64,000 bases of DNA from Mycolicibacter icosiumassiliensis (GTDB lineage Bacteria; Actinomycetota; Actinomycetes; Mycobacteriales; Mycobacteriaceae), in assembly GCF_900078685.2 (NCBI RefSeq), contig NZ_LT546166.1, positions 1,601,467 through 1,665,466 of the forward strand, written 5' to 3'. Under the pieces are notes generated by a model. The model was given only the letters and a program-made list of their open reading frames with translations. It did not search any database and had not been told where the DNA came from. Positions 1 to 9,771 of this stretch are shown here, piece after piece. The translations under genes and the position numbers were made by a program. Numbering within the stretch: the stretch's first letter is position 1; each line of letters begins with the position of its first letter.

Positions 1-1
1 T

Positions 2-181
2 GTGGAGTTCGTGCACGGGTTCATCGACCGGATCTTGCGAACCGGGACGCTGATCATCGAGTCGGCATCAGCCGAACCATTGGAGTTCTATGACATCCCG
101 CGCGTGGAGCAGGTCCACACGTTGCTCTATCGGGAGGTCTTCGACGGCTCCGATCCGAAGGTCTTTGACGGTTCCGGTTAG
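2..181 (+). CDS. 3' end of a PH-domain-type membrane protein (partial)
   Basis: Only the last 59 codons are present, read in frame from base 2 to the TAG at 179-181. The tail contains the motif ESASAEPLEFYDIPRVEQVH, which is typical of bacterial PH-domain (bPH2) membrane proteins, where a beta-rich cytoplasmic domain follows two membrane helices. The neighbouring gtrA and purK on its right match the Rv3278c-Rv3277-Rv3276c order of M. tuberculosis as I recall it, so this is most likely the Rv3278c counterpart. Its stop codon overlaps the stop of the convergent gtrA gene by four bases. The function of the family is unknown. The N-terminal part lies outside the window. Confidence 0.7.
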   Translation: MEFVHGFIDRILRTGTLIIESASAEPLEFYDIPRVEQVHTLLYREVFDGSDPKVFDGSG

Positions 182-873
182 GACGTCTTCGACAGACCGT
201 CCGCCGGCGGTTGATGACGGGCCGGACGCCGGAACAGCGTCACCACGCCGGTATCCGGGCCGCCCTCCAGGGCGTCTTCGATCGCCTCAGCGAGCGCACC
301 GGTCTCGATTGTCGCGTCCAGCGCGGCATCGGTACTACGGGCGAACTCGTCGGGAAAGACCCAGCGGCGGAACGCCCAGAACCGGAATGCCATCTGCAGC
401 AGGTTGCCGACGATGTACGCCGAGACGAAGTCTGAGAGGTTCTCGATGGTCAACGACACCATCGGCACCCGCAGCCCAAGCACGTAGCTGGAGAACCACA
501 ACGGGGCCATGGATAACACCACACCGACGCCGCTGACCCCGAAGAACAGCAGGGCCTCGTGGTGCCGCTCCCGGCCGCCCCGGTCTTTGAAACTCCACTC
601 ACGGTTGAGGATGTAGGAAGCGATCACCGCGACAATTCCCGAGATGACCTTGGCGGTGACGGGCTTGGGCGAAAGGATCGTCAGCTTGAGGGTGTAGAAC
701 AACGCGGAGTCGATGACAAAGGTGGTCGCGCCGACGATGGCGAACTTGATCAGCTCATGATGGCGTTCGGCCAGCGGACGGATCCCCCGCGGCAGGCGTG
801 CGATCGTGGCGTCGGTAAAAGACACAAGTTGCCAGTGTACGGACTCGGCCCCATCTGCGCCTAACGACTGCAT
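178..873 (-). CDS. GtrA-family membrane protein
   Basis: A 231-residue protein with four predicted hydrophobic segments in the GtrA pattern, beginning at LIKFAIVGATTFVIDSALFY about 40 residues in and including the conserved turn SYILNREWSF. GtrA proteins are small four-helix membrane proteins thought to help move lipid-linked sugars across the membrane; in mycobacteria Rv3277 is the counterpart. I chose the ATG at 873 because the open frame upstream of it is Arg/Ala-rich sequence without membrane or domain character. The gene is divergent from purK with about 90 bases between them, so the two probably have separate promoters in that gap. The long acidic C-terminal tail after the last helix is not part of the core domain. 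Confidence 0.85.
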   Translation of the reverse strand: MQSLGADGAESVHWQLVSFTDATIARLPRGIRPLAERHHELIKFAIVGATTFVIDSALFYTLKLTILSPKPVTAKVISGIVAVIASYILNREWSFKDRGGRERHHEALLFFGVSGVGVVLSMAPLWFSSYVLGLRVPMVSLTIENLSDFVSAYIVGNLLQMAFRFWAFRRWVFPDEFARSTDAALDATIETGALAEAIEDALEGGPDTGVVTLFRRPARHQPPADGLSKTS

Positions 874-963
874 AACGACCGCGCGGGCCCATGGCGCCGA
901 CGCGCGCCGCGCGGCCGCGCCGCGCTTGCGATCGCCGCGTGCCGACGTGACACGATATTGCCC

Positions 964-2187
964 GTGCCGAACCCCCCAACCACGACGCCGCCTGCGGGCG
1001 GACGTAGCCCCCTCGTCGCCATGGTGGGCGGCGGCCAGCTGGCGCGGATGACCCATCAAGCCGCGATCGCGCTAGGGCAGCGGCTACGGGTGCTGGCCGC
1101 GGCGGCCGACGAGCCGGCCGCCCAGGTCACCCCCGACGTGGTGATCGGATTGCACACCGACCTCGATGCCCTGCGCCGGGTGGCCGCTGGGGCTACTGTG
1201 CTCACCTTCGACCACGAGCATGTCCCGGGCGAGCTGCTGGACCAGCTGATCGCTGAGGGCGTCAACGTCGCGCCGCCGCCGGCGGCGTTGCTGCACGCCC
1301 AGGACAAACTGGTGATGCGCCGCAAGCTATCGGCGCTGGGGGCGCCGGTGCCGCGGTTCGCCGCGATCGAGACGCCCGAGGATCTCGACGACTTCGCCGC
1401 GCTGACCGGTGGCCCGATGGTGGTGAAGGCGGCCCGGGGCGGCTACGACGGGCGCGGGGTGTCCATCGTTGATGACGTGGCCCAGGCCCGGGCGGTCGTC
1501 ACTGACTATCTGGCCGCCGGTGTGCCGGTGTTGGCCGAAGAGCGGGTCGCGATGCGCCGCGAACTCTCGGCGCTGGTGGCCCGGTCGCCGTTCGGCCAGG
1601 GCGCGGCGTGGCCGGTGGTCGAGACCGTGCAAGAAGACGGAATCTGCGTGACGGTGATCGCGCCTGCCCCCGACCTTTCGGGTGAATCGGCTTCTGCTGC
1701 ACAACAATTGGCGCTGCGTTTGGCCGATGAGTTGGGTGTGGTCGGGGTGTTGGCGGTCGAGCTTTTCGAAACCGTCGACGGGCAGTTGTTGGTCAACGAG
1801 CTGGCGATGCGCCCGCACAACTCGGGGCACTGGACCATGGACGGTGCTGCCACCAGCCAGTTCGAACAGCATCTCCGCGCGGTGCTGGACTATCCGCTCG
1901 GCGCCACCACGCCGGTGGCCGCGGTGACCGTGATGGCCAATGTCCTCGGCGCCCCGCAAACGCCCGCGATGACGATGGACGAGCGGCTGCACCACCTGTT
2001 CGCGCGCTATCCCGACGCCCGAGTCCACCTCTACGGCAAGGACGAACGGCCGGGCCGCAAGATCGGCCACATCAACCTCCTCGGTGCGGACACGAACGAC
2101 GTGGCGAACCTGAGCGAGCGGGCCGAAAGCGCGGCACACTGGTTGTCGCACGGGGAATGGAGCGATGGATGGGATCCGCATGAGTGA
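964..2187 (+). CDS. purK: N5-carboxyaminoimidazole ribonucleotide synthase
   Basis: A 407-residue ATP-grasp enzyme that uses ATP and bicarbonate to carboxylate aminoimidazole ribonucleotide in purine synthesis, acting just before PurE. Visible features are the N-terminal [10 protein letters not shown] loop, the ATP-grasp glycine-rich motif [13 protein letters not shown], and the C-terminal metal and substrate region [18 protein letters not shown], all as in the PurK family. The start is set at GTG 964; a TTG six bases upstream is an alternative. The gene overlaps purE by eight bases, which indicates translational coupling in a two-gene operon. Confidence 0.95.
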   Translation: MPNPPTTTPPAGGRSPLVAMVGGGQLARMTHQAAIALGQRLRVLAAAADEPAAQVTPDVVIGLHTDLDALRRVAAGATVLTFDHEHVPGELLDQLIAEGVNVAPPPAALLHAQDKLVMRRKLSALGAPVPRFAAIETPEDLDDFAALTGGPMVVKAARGGYDGRGVSIVDDVAQARAVVTDYLAAGVPVLAEERVAMRRELSALVARSPFGQGAAWPVVETVQEDGICVTVIAPAPDLSGESASAAQQLALRLADELGVVGVLAVELFETVDGQLLVNELAMRPHNSGHWTMDGAATSQFEQHLRAVLDYPLGATTPVAAVTVMANVLGAPQTPAMTMDERLHHLFARYPDARVHLYGKDERPGRKIGHINLLGADTNDVANLSERAESAAHWLSHGEWSDGWDPHE

Positions 2188-2695
2188 GCACAAGCCCGGT
2201 CCCCGGGTCGGCGTCATCATGGGCAGTGACAGCGACTGGTCGGTGATGGAGGAGGCAGCGCTCGCGCTGGCCGAGTTCGACATCCCCTTCGAGGTCGGCG
2301 TGGTCTCGGCGCATCGCACTCCGCAGCGGATGTTCGACTACGCCCGCGACGCGGCCGGCCGCGGCATCGAGGTGATCATCGCCGGCGCGGGCGGCGCCGC
2401 GCACCTGCCCGGAATGGTGGCTTCTGCCACACCGCTGCCGGTGATCGGGGTCCCGGTGCCACTGGCTCGCCTTGATGGGCTGGATTCTTTGCTGTCGATC
2501 GTGCAGATGCCTGCCGGTGTGCCGGTGGCCACCGTTTCCATCGGTGGCGCGCGCAACGCCGGTTTGCTGGCAGCCCGCATTCTGGGCTCTGCCGATGCGG
2601 CGCTGCGGGCTCGGATGGTGGCGTTCCAGGCCGAGTTGGCTGATCTCGTGTTTGCGAAAGACGCCGCGTTGCAGGGTAGAGTTAGCGGCCATTAA
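2180..2695 (+). CDS. purE: N5-carboxyaminoimidazole ribonucleotide mutase
   Basis: A 171-residue PurE that moves the carboxylate made by PurK to give 4-carboxyaminoimidazole ribonucleotide. Near the N-terminus it carries the phosphate-binding signature IMGSDSDW, followed by SAHRTPQRM and the loop [13 protein letters not shown], which together define class I PurE. I prefer ATG 2180 (MSEHKPG), which overlaps the purK stop; an ATG at 2165 would add five residues. The gene is followed by fadE25 after a short gap, so a three-gene transcript is possible. Confidence 0.95.
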   Translation: MSEHKPGPRVGVIMGSDSDWSVMEEAALALAEFDIPFEVGVVSAHRTPQRMFDYARDAAGRGIEVIIAGAGGAAHLPGMVASATPLPVIGVPVPLARLDGLDSLLSIVQMPAGVPVATVSIGGARNAGLLAARILGSADAALRARMVAFQAELADLVFAKDAALQGRVSGH

Positions 2696-2709
2696 CTGAG
2701 GAGGCTGTG

Positions 2710-3879
2710 ATGGCTGGGTGGGCCGGGAATCCGTCGTTTGACCTGTTCAAGCTCCCCGAGGAGCATGACGAGTTGCGGGCAGCGATTCGAGCGTTGGCGG
2801 AGAAGGAGATCGCTCCGTACGCCAAGGAGGTCGACGAGCAGGCTCGGTTCCCCGAGGAAGCACTGGCGGCGCTGAACGCGTCGGGCTTCAACGCCGTCCA
2901 CGTCCCGGAGGAGTACGGCGGCCAGGGCGCGGACTCGGTCGCGGCCTGCATCGTCATCGAGGAAGTGGCGCGGGTGTGTGCTTCGTCGTCGCTGATTCCT
3001 GCGGTGAACAAGCTGGGCACCATGGGTCTGATCCTGTCCGGGTCCGAGGAGCTCAAGGCGCAGGTGCTGCCGGGTTTGGCGGCCGGTGAGGTGATGGCCT
3101 CCTACGCACTGTCCGAGCGCGAAGCCGGCAGTGACGCCGCGGCGATGCGTACCCGAGCCAAGGCCGATGGTGATGACTGGATCCTCAATGGCTCCAAGTG
3201 CTGGATCACCAACGGTGGCAAGTCCAGCTGGTACACGGTGATGGCGGTGACCGACCCGGATCTGGACGCCAACGGCATCTCGGCGTTCATGGTGCACATC
3301 GACGACGAGGGCTTCACGATCGGGCCCAAGGAGCACAAGCTCGGTATCAAGGGTTCGCCCACCACGGAGTTGTACTTCGAGAACTGCCGGATTCCCGGCG
3401 ACCGGATCATCGGCGAGCCGGGGACGGGGTTCAAGACCGCGCTGCGGACCTTGGATCACACCCGTCCGACCATCGGTGCGCAGGCGGTCGGTATTGCCCA
3501 GGGCGCGTTGGACGCGGCGATCGAATACACCAAGGACCGCAAGCAGTTCGGCAAGAACATCAGCACGTTCCAGGGTGTGCAGTTCATGCTCGCCGACATG
3601 GCGATGAAGCTGGAGGCCGCGCGGTTGATGGTGTATTCGGCGGCGGCGCGTGCTGAGCGCGGTGAGACCGGGTTGGGCTTCATCTCGGCGGCCAGCAAGT
3701 GTTTCGCCTCGGATGTGGCGATGGAAGTGACCACCGATGCGGTGCAGTTGTTCGGTGGGGCGGGTTACACCACGGACTTCCCGGTTGAGCGGATGATGCG
3801 CGACGCCAAGATCACCCAGATCTATGAGGGCACCAACCAGATCCAGCGCGTCGTCATGAGCCGACACCTGCTGCGCTGA
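2710..3879 (+). CDS. fadE25: Acyl-CoA dehydrogenase, FadE25-like
   Basis: A 389-residue FAD flavoenzyme that oxidises acyl-CoA to the 2,3-enoyl-CoA in beta-oxidation or related degradation. The middle beta domain shows the family signatures ALSEREAGSDA and WITNGG, and the C-terminal helical domain ends with the motif ITQIYEGTNQIQRVVMSR, whose Glu is the catalytic base in short/medium-chain enzymes. The length matches the family. ATG 2710 follows a GAGGAGG ribosome site; a GTG codon lies directly before it. The purE-fadE25 order is conserved in mycobacteria. The natural acyl substrate cannot be read from the sequence. Confidence 0.93.
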   Translation: MAGWAGNPSFDLFKLPEEHDELRAAIRALAEKEIAPYAKEVDEQARFPEEALAALNASGFNAVHVPEEYGGQGADSVAACIVIEEVARVCASSSLIPAVNKLGTMGLILSGSEELKAQVLPGLAAGEVMASYALSEREAGSDAAAMRTRAKADGDDWILNGSKCWITNGGKSSWYTVMAVTDPDLDANGISAFMVHIDDEGFTIGPKEHKLGIKGSPTTELYFENCRIPGDRIIGEPGTGFKTALRTLDHTRPTIGAQAVGIAQGALDAAIEYTKDRKQFGKNISTFQGVQFMLADMAMKLEAARLMVYSAAARAERGETGLGFISAASKCFASDVAMEVTTDAVQLFGGAGYTTDFPVERMMRDAKITQIYEGTNQIQRVVMSRHLLR

Positions 3880-4092
3880 CGCAGCGATGACACACCGGAT
3901 CGACCTCGTCCGCGCGTCGGTCGGGGCACCGTTGTCCGCGGCACCGCAGAAGCGCTGGGCCGGTGGCTCGGCGGCCGCAACATTTCCGATGTCGTGATCG
4001 GCTTAAGGACCTCGCGCGCATCGGTGAACTGACGAATGCGACAGCCCTAAGATTGGCATTCGGCGCTGTCCGCCCCACCTAGGAGAGGCTTT

Positions 4093-5226
4093 ATGCCAGG
4101 ACTTCTTCCCGCGGTCGACCCCGACGGATTGCTGGAGTACTCCGTCGTCTACACCGACCGGGCGCTCAACCACATGTCCGTGCGCTTCCAAGACGTCATG
4201 AACGACGTCTCGGCGATGCTGCGCGAGGTGTATCACGCCGACGCGGCAGTGGTCGTGCCCGGCAACGGAACGTGCGGCATGGAGGCGGTCGCGCGCCAGT
4301 TCGCCAACGACGCCGATGTGCTCGTCGTCCGGAACGGGTTCTTCAGCTACCGCTGGAGTCAGATCCTTGCGACCGGCCGCATCACCGACCGCGTCACCGT
4401 ACTCAAGGCACGCCCGACCGGCGACGGCGACCAGGCGCCCTTCGCTCCCGCGCCCATCGACGAGGTCGAGGAGGCGATCGCACGGATCCGGCCGGCGGTG
4501 GTGTGCGTTCCGCACGTGGAGACCGCCAGCGGAATCCTGCTGCCCGACGACTACCTGGCGCGCATCGGCACGGCCACCGCCGCGGTGGGCGGCCTGTTCG
4601 TCCTGGACTGCATCGCCGCCGGCGTGGTCTGGGCGGACATGGCGGCGCTCGGGGTGGACGTATTGGTGACCGCGCCGCAGAAGGACTGGAGTGCCGAGCC
4701 GGGCTGCGCCATGGTCTGCCTGTCCAACCGGGCGCTGGAGGTCATGGAGCGCACCCAGAGCACCAGCTTCGCGCTGGACCTCAAGAAGTGGCGCGAGATC
4801 ATGGTGGCCTACGAAAACGGTGGCCACGCCTATCACGCGACCATGCCGACCGGCGTGATCAGCAGCCTTCGCGACGCCATGGCCGAAACCCGTGACCGCG
4901 GCTTCGAGACCGTGCGCGAGCAGCAGTTCACCCTGGGGCGCAAGGTACGTGCGCTGCTGGCCGAACGCGGCTTCCCCAGCGTGGCCGCACCGGGATTCGA
5001 AGCGCCCGGCGTGGTGGTCAGCTACACCACCGACCCCGACATCCGCACCGGCAGAAAGTTTCTGGCGCAAGGCCTGCAGACCGCGGCCGGAGTGCCGCTG
5101 CAATGCGATGAGCCGGCGACGTTCAGCACCTTCCGGATAGGGCTGTTCGGTCTGGACAAGTTGGCCGATATCGAGGGAACGGTGGCGCGACTGAGCTCCG
5201 CGATCGACCGGATCGCCTTGGCCTGA
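4093..5226 (+). CDS. Class V PLP-dependent aminotransferase
   Basis: A 377-residue fold-type I PLP enzyme of the class V (serine-pyruvate / alanine-glyoxylate aminotransferase) group. It has the N-terminal substrate stretch VVPGNGTCGMEAVARQF, the PLP aspartate in GGLFVLDCIAAG, and the Schiff-base lysine in VTAPQKDWSAEPG. An AGGAGAGG ribosome site precedes ATG 4093. The gene lies 213 bases after fadE25 and four bases before pta, so it may be co-transcribed with pta-ackA. By recall this gene and the pta-ackA block are not at this place in M. tuberculosis. The amino donor and acceptor are not determined; alanine, serine or a 2-aminophosphonate are all possible. The 213-base gap before it holds nothing I recognise. 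Confidence 0.8.
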   Translation: MPGLLPAVDPDGLLEYSVVYTDRALNHMSVRFQDVMNDVSAMLREVYHADAAVVVPGNGTCGMEAVARQFANDADVLVVRNGFFSYRWSQILATGRITDRVTVLKARPTGDGDQAPFAPAPIDEVEEAIARIRPAVVCVPHVETASGILLPDDYLARIGTATAAVGGLFVLDCIAAGVVWADMAALGVDVLVTAPQKDWSAEPGCAMVCLSNRALEVMERTQSTSFALDLKKWREIMVAYENGGHAYHATMPTGVISSLRDAMAETRDRGFETVREQQFTLGRKVRALLAERGFPSVAAPGFEAPGVVVSYTTDPDIRTGRKFLAQGLQTAAGVPLQCDEPATFSTFRIGLFGLDKLADIEGTVARLSSAIDRIALA

Positions 5227-5230
5227 TCCG

Positions 5231-7330
5231 ATGTCAGAAGGTAACGCCGGCACGTCGAGCATCTACCTCGCCGCCGCCGAGGGCGGCACCGGCAAGTCCG
5301 TGCTCGCGCTGGGCCTGCTGCACCTTCTGGCCGCCTCCTCGACCCGGGTCGGGGTTTTCCGGCCGGTCGTGCGATCGCTGGACGAGCCCGACGAGCAACT
5401 CGAACTGCTGCTGGCTCATGCCACCGCCACCATCGACGACCACGGTGCCTGCCGTGGCGTCACCTACCAGCAGGTCTTCGCCGACCGGGAGGCGGCGTTG
5501 GGCGAGATCGTCGCGCGTTTCCACGAAGTCGCCCGGCACTGCGACACCGTGCTGGTGGTCGGCAGCGACTACACCGACGTCGTCAACCCGAGTGAGTTAA
5601 GCTTCAACGCGCGCGTCGCGGTGAACCTGGGGGCGCCACTGGTGTTGGCGGTCAACGGCTACAACCGCGACGCGCAGGCCATCGCGGAGATCACCGAGCG
5701 TTGCCTGGCCGAAGTGGCCGCGGTACACGCCCATCCGGCGGCGGTGATCGCCAACCGCTGCGACCCGGACCGGCTGGCCGATGTCACCCAGGCGATCTCG
5801 GTACGCCTGGCCGGCATAGGCGTTCCGGCGTTCGCGGTTCCGGAGGTGGCGCTGCTGTCGGCCCCGACCATGGCCGAACTCTGCACCGCGCTGGGTGGCA
5901 CTGTCTACAGCGGCGACCCGGAGTTGCTGCGCCGTGAAGCGCTCAGCGTCATGGTCGGCGGCATGACCGCTGAGAACATTCTCGATCGACTGTCCGAGGG
6001 CCAGGTGGTGATCGTGCCGGCCGACCGCTCCGACGTCCTGCTGGCATTGGTGAACGCGCATGAGGCACAGGGCTTCCCATCTCTGGCGGGGATCATCCTC
6101 AACGGCGGTCTGCTGCCTCACCCGGCCATCGACAAATTGGTGAAGGGCCTGCGGCCCACCCTGCCGTTGATCGCCACCAGCCACCGCACCTACGACACCG
6201 CCGAAAAGGTGTCGCACACCGGCTCGAAGATCACCATCGGTGCGTTGCGCAAGATCGACACGGCGCTAGCCCTGGTGGCCGCGCACATCGACGGCGCCGA
6301 GCTGGCCGACCGGATCCGGGTGCCGGCGTCGACGGTGATCACCCCGCAGATGTTCGAGTACCGGCTGCTGGAACGGGCCCGCGCCGACCGTCGCCACATC
6401 GTGCTGCCGGAAGCAACAGATGACCGGATCTTGTTGGCAGCCGGGCGGTTACTATCGCGCGGGATCGTCGATCTGACCCTGCTCGGCGTGGAAGGTGCAG
6501 TGCGCCAACGCGGCGCCGAGCTGGGAGTGGACCTGGACGCCGCGCGGGTGATCGACCCAGAGACCAGTGACCTGCGGGATACCTTCGGCGCCGAATACAC
6601 CAGACTGCGCGCGCACAAGGGTGTGACCGAGGACCGTGCCCGCGAGATCATGCGCGACATCTCCTATTTCGGCACCATGATGGTGCATCTGGGGATCGCC
6701 GACGGAATGGTGTCGGGTGCCGTGCACACCACCGCCCACACGATCAGGCCGGCGTTCGAGATCATCCGGACCGCGCCCGGGGTGTCCACGGTCTCCAGTG
6801 TGTTCCTGATGTGCCTGTCCGACCGGGTGCTGGCCTACGGGGACTGCGCGGTGGTGCCCGATCCGACCATTGAGCAACTCGCCGATATTGCCATCTCCTC
6901 GGCGGCCACCGCGGCAGCGTTCGGCATCGAACCCAGAGTCGCGCTGCTGTCCTACTCGACGGGCGAATCCGGTTCCGGCGCCGGGGTCGACAAGGTTCGT
7001 GCGGCAACGCAATTGGTGCACGAGCGTCGCCCCGATCTACTCGCCGACGGTCCGATCCAATACGACGCCGCGGTCGACGAGGGGGTGGCCGCGGCCAAGA
7101 TGCCGGACTCGCCGGTGGCGGGGCGGGCCACCGTGCTGGTGTTCCCAGACCTCAACACCGGTAACAACACCTATAAGGCGGTGCAGCGCAGTGCCGGTGC
7201 GCTCGCGATCGGCCCGGTGCTGCAGGGACTGGCCAAGCCCGTCAACGACCTGTCCCGGGGTGCGCTGGTCGACGACATCGTCTACACCGTGGCCATCACT
7301 GCAATCCAGGCGCAGGGCGTGACTCCGTGA
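5231..7330 (+). CDS. pta: Phosphate acetyltransferase
   Basis: A 699-residue long-form Pta that interconverts acetyl-CoA and acetyl phosphate. The N-terminal third is a P-loop NTPase-like regulatory domain with [19 protein letters not shown], a DRTGG domain follows (around [17 protein letters not shown]), and the C-terminal half is the catalytic PTA_PTB domain with [27 protein letters not shown] and [17 protein letters not shown]. The length equals the family norm. It overlaps ackA by four bases (GTGA), so the two genes are translationally coupled and form the acetate-overflow / acetyl-phosphate module. Confidence 0.96.
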   Translation: MSEGNAGTSSIYLAAAEGGTGKSVLALGLLHLLAASSTRVGVFRPVVRSLDEPDEQLELLLAHATATIDDHGACRGVTYQQVFADREAALGEIVARFHEVARHCDTVLVVGSDYTDVVNPSELSFNARVAVNLGAPLVLAVNGYNRDAQAIAEITERCLAEVAAVHAHPAAVIANRCDPDRLADVTQAISVRLAGIGVPAFAVPEVALLSAPTMAELCTALGGTVYSGDPELLRREALSVMVGGMTAENILDRLSEGQVVIVPADRSDVLLALVNAHEAQGFPSLAGIILNGGLLPHPAIDKLVKGLRPTLPLIATSHRTYDTAEKVSHTGSKITIGALRKIDTALALVAAHIDGAELADRIRVPASTVITPQMFEYRLLERARADRRHIVLPEATDDRILLAAGRLLSRGIVDLTLLGVEGAVRQRGAELGVDLDAARVIDPETSDLRDTFGAEYTRLRAHKGVTEDRAREIMRDISYFGTMMVHLGIADGMVSGAVHTTAHTIRPAFEIIRTAPGVSTVSSVFLMCLSDRVLAYGDCAVVPDPTIEQLADIAISSAATAAAFGIEPRVALLSYSTGESGSGAGVDKVRAATQLVHERRPDLLADGPIQYDAAVDEGVAAAKMPDSPVAGRATVLVFPDLNTGNNTYKAVQRSAGALAIGPVLQGLAKPVNDLSRGALVDDIVYTVAITAIQAQGVTP

Positions 7331-8481
7331 ACGAAACCGCATCCGGCCTGGTGCTGGTGCTCAACTCCGGCTCGTCGTCGATCAAATTCCAACTGGTCGA
7401 CCCGGTGGCCGGGACCGCGGTGCTGTCCGGACTGGTGGAGCAGATCGGCGAGGCGGACAGCCCGGTGGCCGACCACGCCGCCGGGCTGCGGCTGATCCAT
7501 CGGCAGCTCATCGACTCCGGCATTGGCCTGGCCGCTGTCCGTGCCGTGGGGCACCGGGTGGTGCACGGGGGCAACCTGTTCCATGCACCCACACTGATCA
7601 CCGATGAGGTGGTGTCCGAGGTGGCGCGGCTGGCCGAGCTGGCGCCGCTGCACAATCCGGCCAACGTCATCGGGATCGAAGTGGCCCGCAAGGACTTTCC
7701 CGACGTCCCGCATGTGGCGGTGTTCGACACCGGCTTCTTCCACTCGCTGCCGGCGGCCGCGGCCAACTATGCCATCGACCACGACGTCGCGACCCGATAC
7801 GGTATTCGCCGCTACGGATTCCACGGCACCTCACATGAATACGTCTCCGGTGAGACCGTCGCCGTGCTGGGCCGTGACCCCGGCGAGTTGAACATCATCG
7901 TGCTGCACCTGGGCAACGGGGCTTCGGCTTCGGCCGTGCAAGGCGGGGTGGCCGTCGAGACATCGATGGGGTTGACCCCGCTGGAGGGCCTGGTGATGGG
8001 GACCCGCAGCGGTGACATCGACCCCGGGGTGTTGTTCCACCTCAACCGCACCGCCGGGATGGGTGTCGATGAGCTCGACGAGCTGCTGAACCGCCGCTCC
8101 GGGCTCAAGGGGCTCAGCGGGGTCAACGATTTCCGCGAGTTGCTGGAGAAGCGGGAGGCCGGCGGCGCGCTGGGCGAGGCCGCCGGACTGGCCTACGACG
8201 TCTACATTCACCGACTGCGCAAATACGTGGGCGCCTACCTGGCGGTGCTGGGCCGAGTCGACGCCATCGCCTTCACGGCCGGGGTGGGGGAGAACGCGCC
8301 CAGCGTGCGCGAGGACGCACTGGCCGGCCTGGACGGGCTGGGCATCGTCGTGGACCCCGAACGCAACCGCACCGGCAGGGGCGCCCGGATCATCTCAGCC
8401 GACGGATCGCGCACCACCGTCTTGGTGGTTCCCACCAATGAAGAGCTGGCGATCGCGCGGGCCGCCTGGCAGTTCGTCTGA
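7327..8481 (+). CDS. ackA: Acetate kinase
   Basis: A 384-residue acetate kinase of the ASKHA superfamily that makes ATP and acetate from acetyl phosphate, or the reverse. The N-terminal [14 protein letters not shown] is the family signature 1; [16 protein letters not shown] contains the substrate-site histidine; [12 protein letters not shown] is the phosphate-binding loop; and [10 protein letters not shown] is the C-terminal adenosine loop. GTG 7327 overlaps the pta stop. Together with Pta it completes reversible conversion of acetyl-CoA to acetate. Confidence 0.97.
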   Translation: MNETASGLVLVLNSGSSSIKFQLVDPVAGTAVLSGLVEQIGEADSPVADHAAGLRLIHRQLIDSGIGLAAVRAVGHRVVHGGNLFHAPTLITDEVVSEVARLAELAPLHNPANVIGIEVARKDFPDVPHVAVFDTGFFHSLPAAAANYAIDHDVATRYGIRRYGFHGTSHEYVSGETVAVLGRDPGELNIIVLHLGNGASASAVQGGVAVETSMGLTPLEGLVMGTRSGDIDPGVLFHLNRTAGMGVDELDELLNRRSGLKGLSGVNDFRELLEKREAGGALGEAAGLAYDVYIHRLRKYVGAYLAVLGRVDAIAFTAGVGENAPSVREDALAGLDGLGIVVDPERNRTGRGARIISADGSRTTVLVVPTNEELAIARAAWQFV

Positions 8482-8568
8482 GCGCCGCCCGCGATCGCGT
8501 CACCCGGCCCGGGGTAAAACCGGCGGTACTCGGCCCGCGAGCGCGCAGTAGCGGTACAGTCTCGTCCT

Positions 8569-9687
8569 GTGAAATTCGGCCGATCGACCGTGCTGCCAGC
8601 GCTGCTGGTTGTTGGCGCACTGACGGTTTCGGCCTGTGGCGGCGGCTCTGCTCAATTGGTGTCTGGCGAGGACCCGGCGGCGGGCGTGGACTGCGGGGGC
8701 AAGCAGGAACTGCATGCCGGCGGCTCGACGGCCCAAACCAACGCGATCGAGCAATTCGCGTACGCCTACTCCCGGGCCTGCCCCGGCCAAGCGCTGGTCT
8801 ACAACGCCAACGGCTCCTCCACCGGAGTGGACGACTTCATCGCCAACGAGATCGACCTGGCCGGCTCCGAGGTCGCCATGGACCCCGCCAAGACGCAGCC
8901 GGAACGGGCCGCAGAGCGGTGCGGTTCGCCGGCCTGGGACCTGCCGGTGGTGTTCGGTCCGATTGCCGTCACCTATCACGTCAACGGGGTGAACAGCCTC
9001 AGCCTGGACGGGCCCACCCTGGCGAAAATCTTCAACGGCACCATCGGCAGCTGGGACAATCCCGCGATCAAGGCGCTCAACGCCGGTGTCACATTGCCCG
9101 CGCTGCCCATCCATGTGGTGTACCGCAGCGACCGGTCGCCGAACACCGCCAGTTTCCAGAAGTACCTCGAGGTCGCCTCTGACGGCGCGTGGTACGCCGG
9201 CGGCGCCGACATGTTCAACGGCGGCATCGGCGAAGCTGCTACCGGTAACAACGGCGCCGCGGCGGCCATGCAGACCACCGACGGATCCATCACCTACAAC
9301 GAATGGTCGTTCGCGGTCGGCAAGCAGCTGCCCATGGTGCAGATCATCGCCGCGGCCGGCTGGGCCCCGGTGGCGATCTCCGCCGAATCGGTCGGCAAGA
9401 CGATCGCTGGGGCGAAATTCGTGTCCGACGCGAACCCGAACAACGACCTGGTGCTCGATACGGCGTCCCTCTACCGGCCCACCGAACACGGCGCCTATCC
9501 CATTGTGTCGGCGACCTACCAGCTGGTCTGCTCGAAATACCCCGACGCCGCCACCGGCACCGCGGTGAAGGCGTTCCTGCAGGCTGCGATCGGTCCAGGC
9601 CAGGATGGGCTGGACCAGTACGGCTTCATTCCCTTGCCGCCGTCCTTCAAATCCAGGCTCCTGACCGCGGTCAACGCGATCTCGTGA
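8569..9687 (+). CDS. pstS: Phosphate-binding lipoprotein, PstS family
   Basis: A 372-residue secreted phosphate receptor. It begins with a lipoprotein signal, [16 protein letters not shown] followed by the lipobox VSAC, so the mature protein should be tethered to the outer face of the plasma membrane by its cysteine. The phosphate-site motifs [25 protein letters not shown] and the later [16 protein letters not shown] are those of PstS proteins. It stands 84 bases before a PknD-like kinase, the same pairing as pstS2-pknD in M. tuberculosis by recall, so pstS2 is the likely counterpart. No permease or ATPase genes for phosphate uptake lie in the window. Confidence 0.9.
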   Translation: MKFGRSTVLPALLVVGALTVSACGGGSAQLVSGEDPAAGVDCGGKQELHAGGSTAQTNAIEQFAYAYSRACPGQALVYNANGSSTGVDDFIANEIDLAGSEVAMDPAKTQPERAAERCGSPAWDLPVVFGPIAVTYHVNGVNSLSLDGPTLAKIFNGTIGSWDNPAIKALNAGVTLPALPIHVVYRSDRSPNTASFQKYLEVASDGAWYAGGADMFNGGIGEAATGNNGAAAAMQTTDGSITYNEWSFAVGKQLPMVQIIAAAGWAPVAISAESVGKTIAGAKFVSDANPNNDLVLDTASLYRPTEHGAYPIVSATYQLVCSKYPDAATGTAVKAFLQAAIGPGQDGLDQYGFIPLPPSFKSRLLTAVNAIS

Positions 9688-9771
9688 CCGTTCGCGGCGT
9701 CGGCGCCGGTTAGTCTGGTAGCCAATCTTTCGCCGCAGTGCGCGGCACTGTGGTCGAAGGGAGCGTCGTCG

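Noticed and set aside
3880..4092. A small frame starting at ATG 3887 between fadE25 and the aminotransferase
   Set aside because: About 30 codons, no motif, no clear ribosome site; insufficient to call a gene.
3880..4092. A DosR box in the promoter of the class V aminotransferase
   Set aside because: A GGGGC and a GTCC stretch are present but their spacing does not fit the palindrome.
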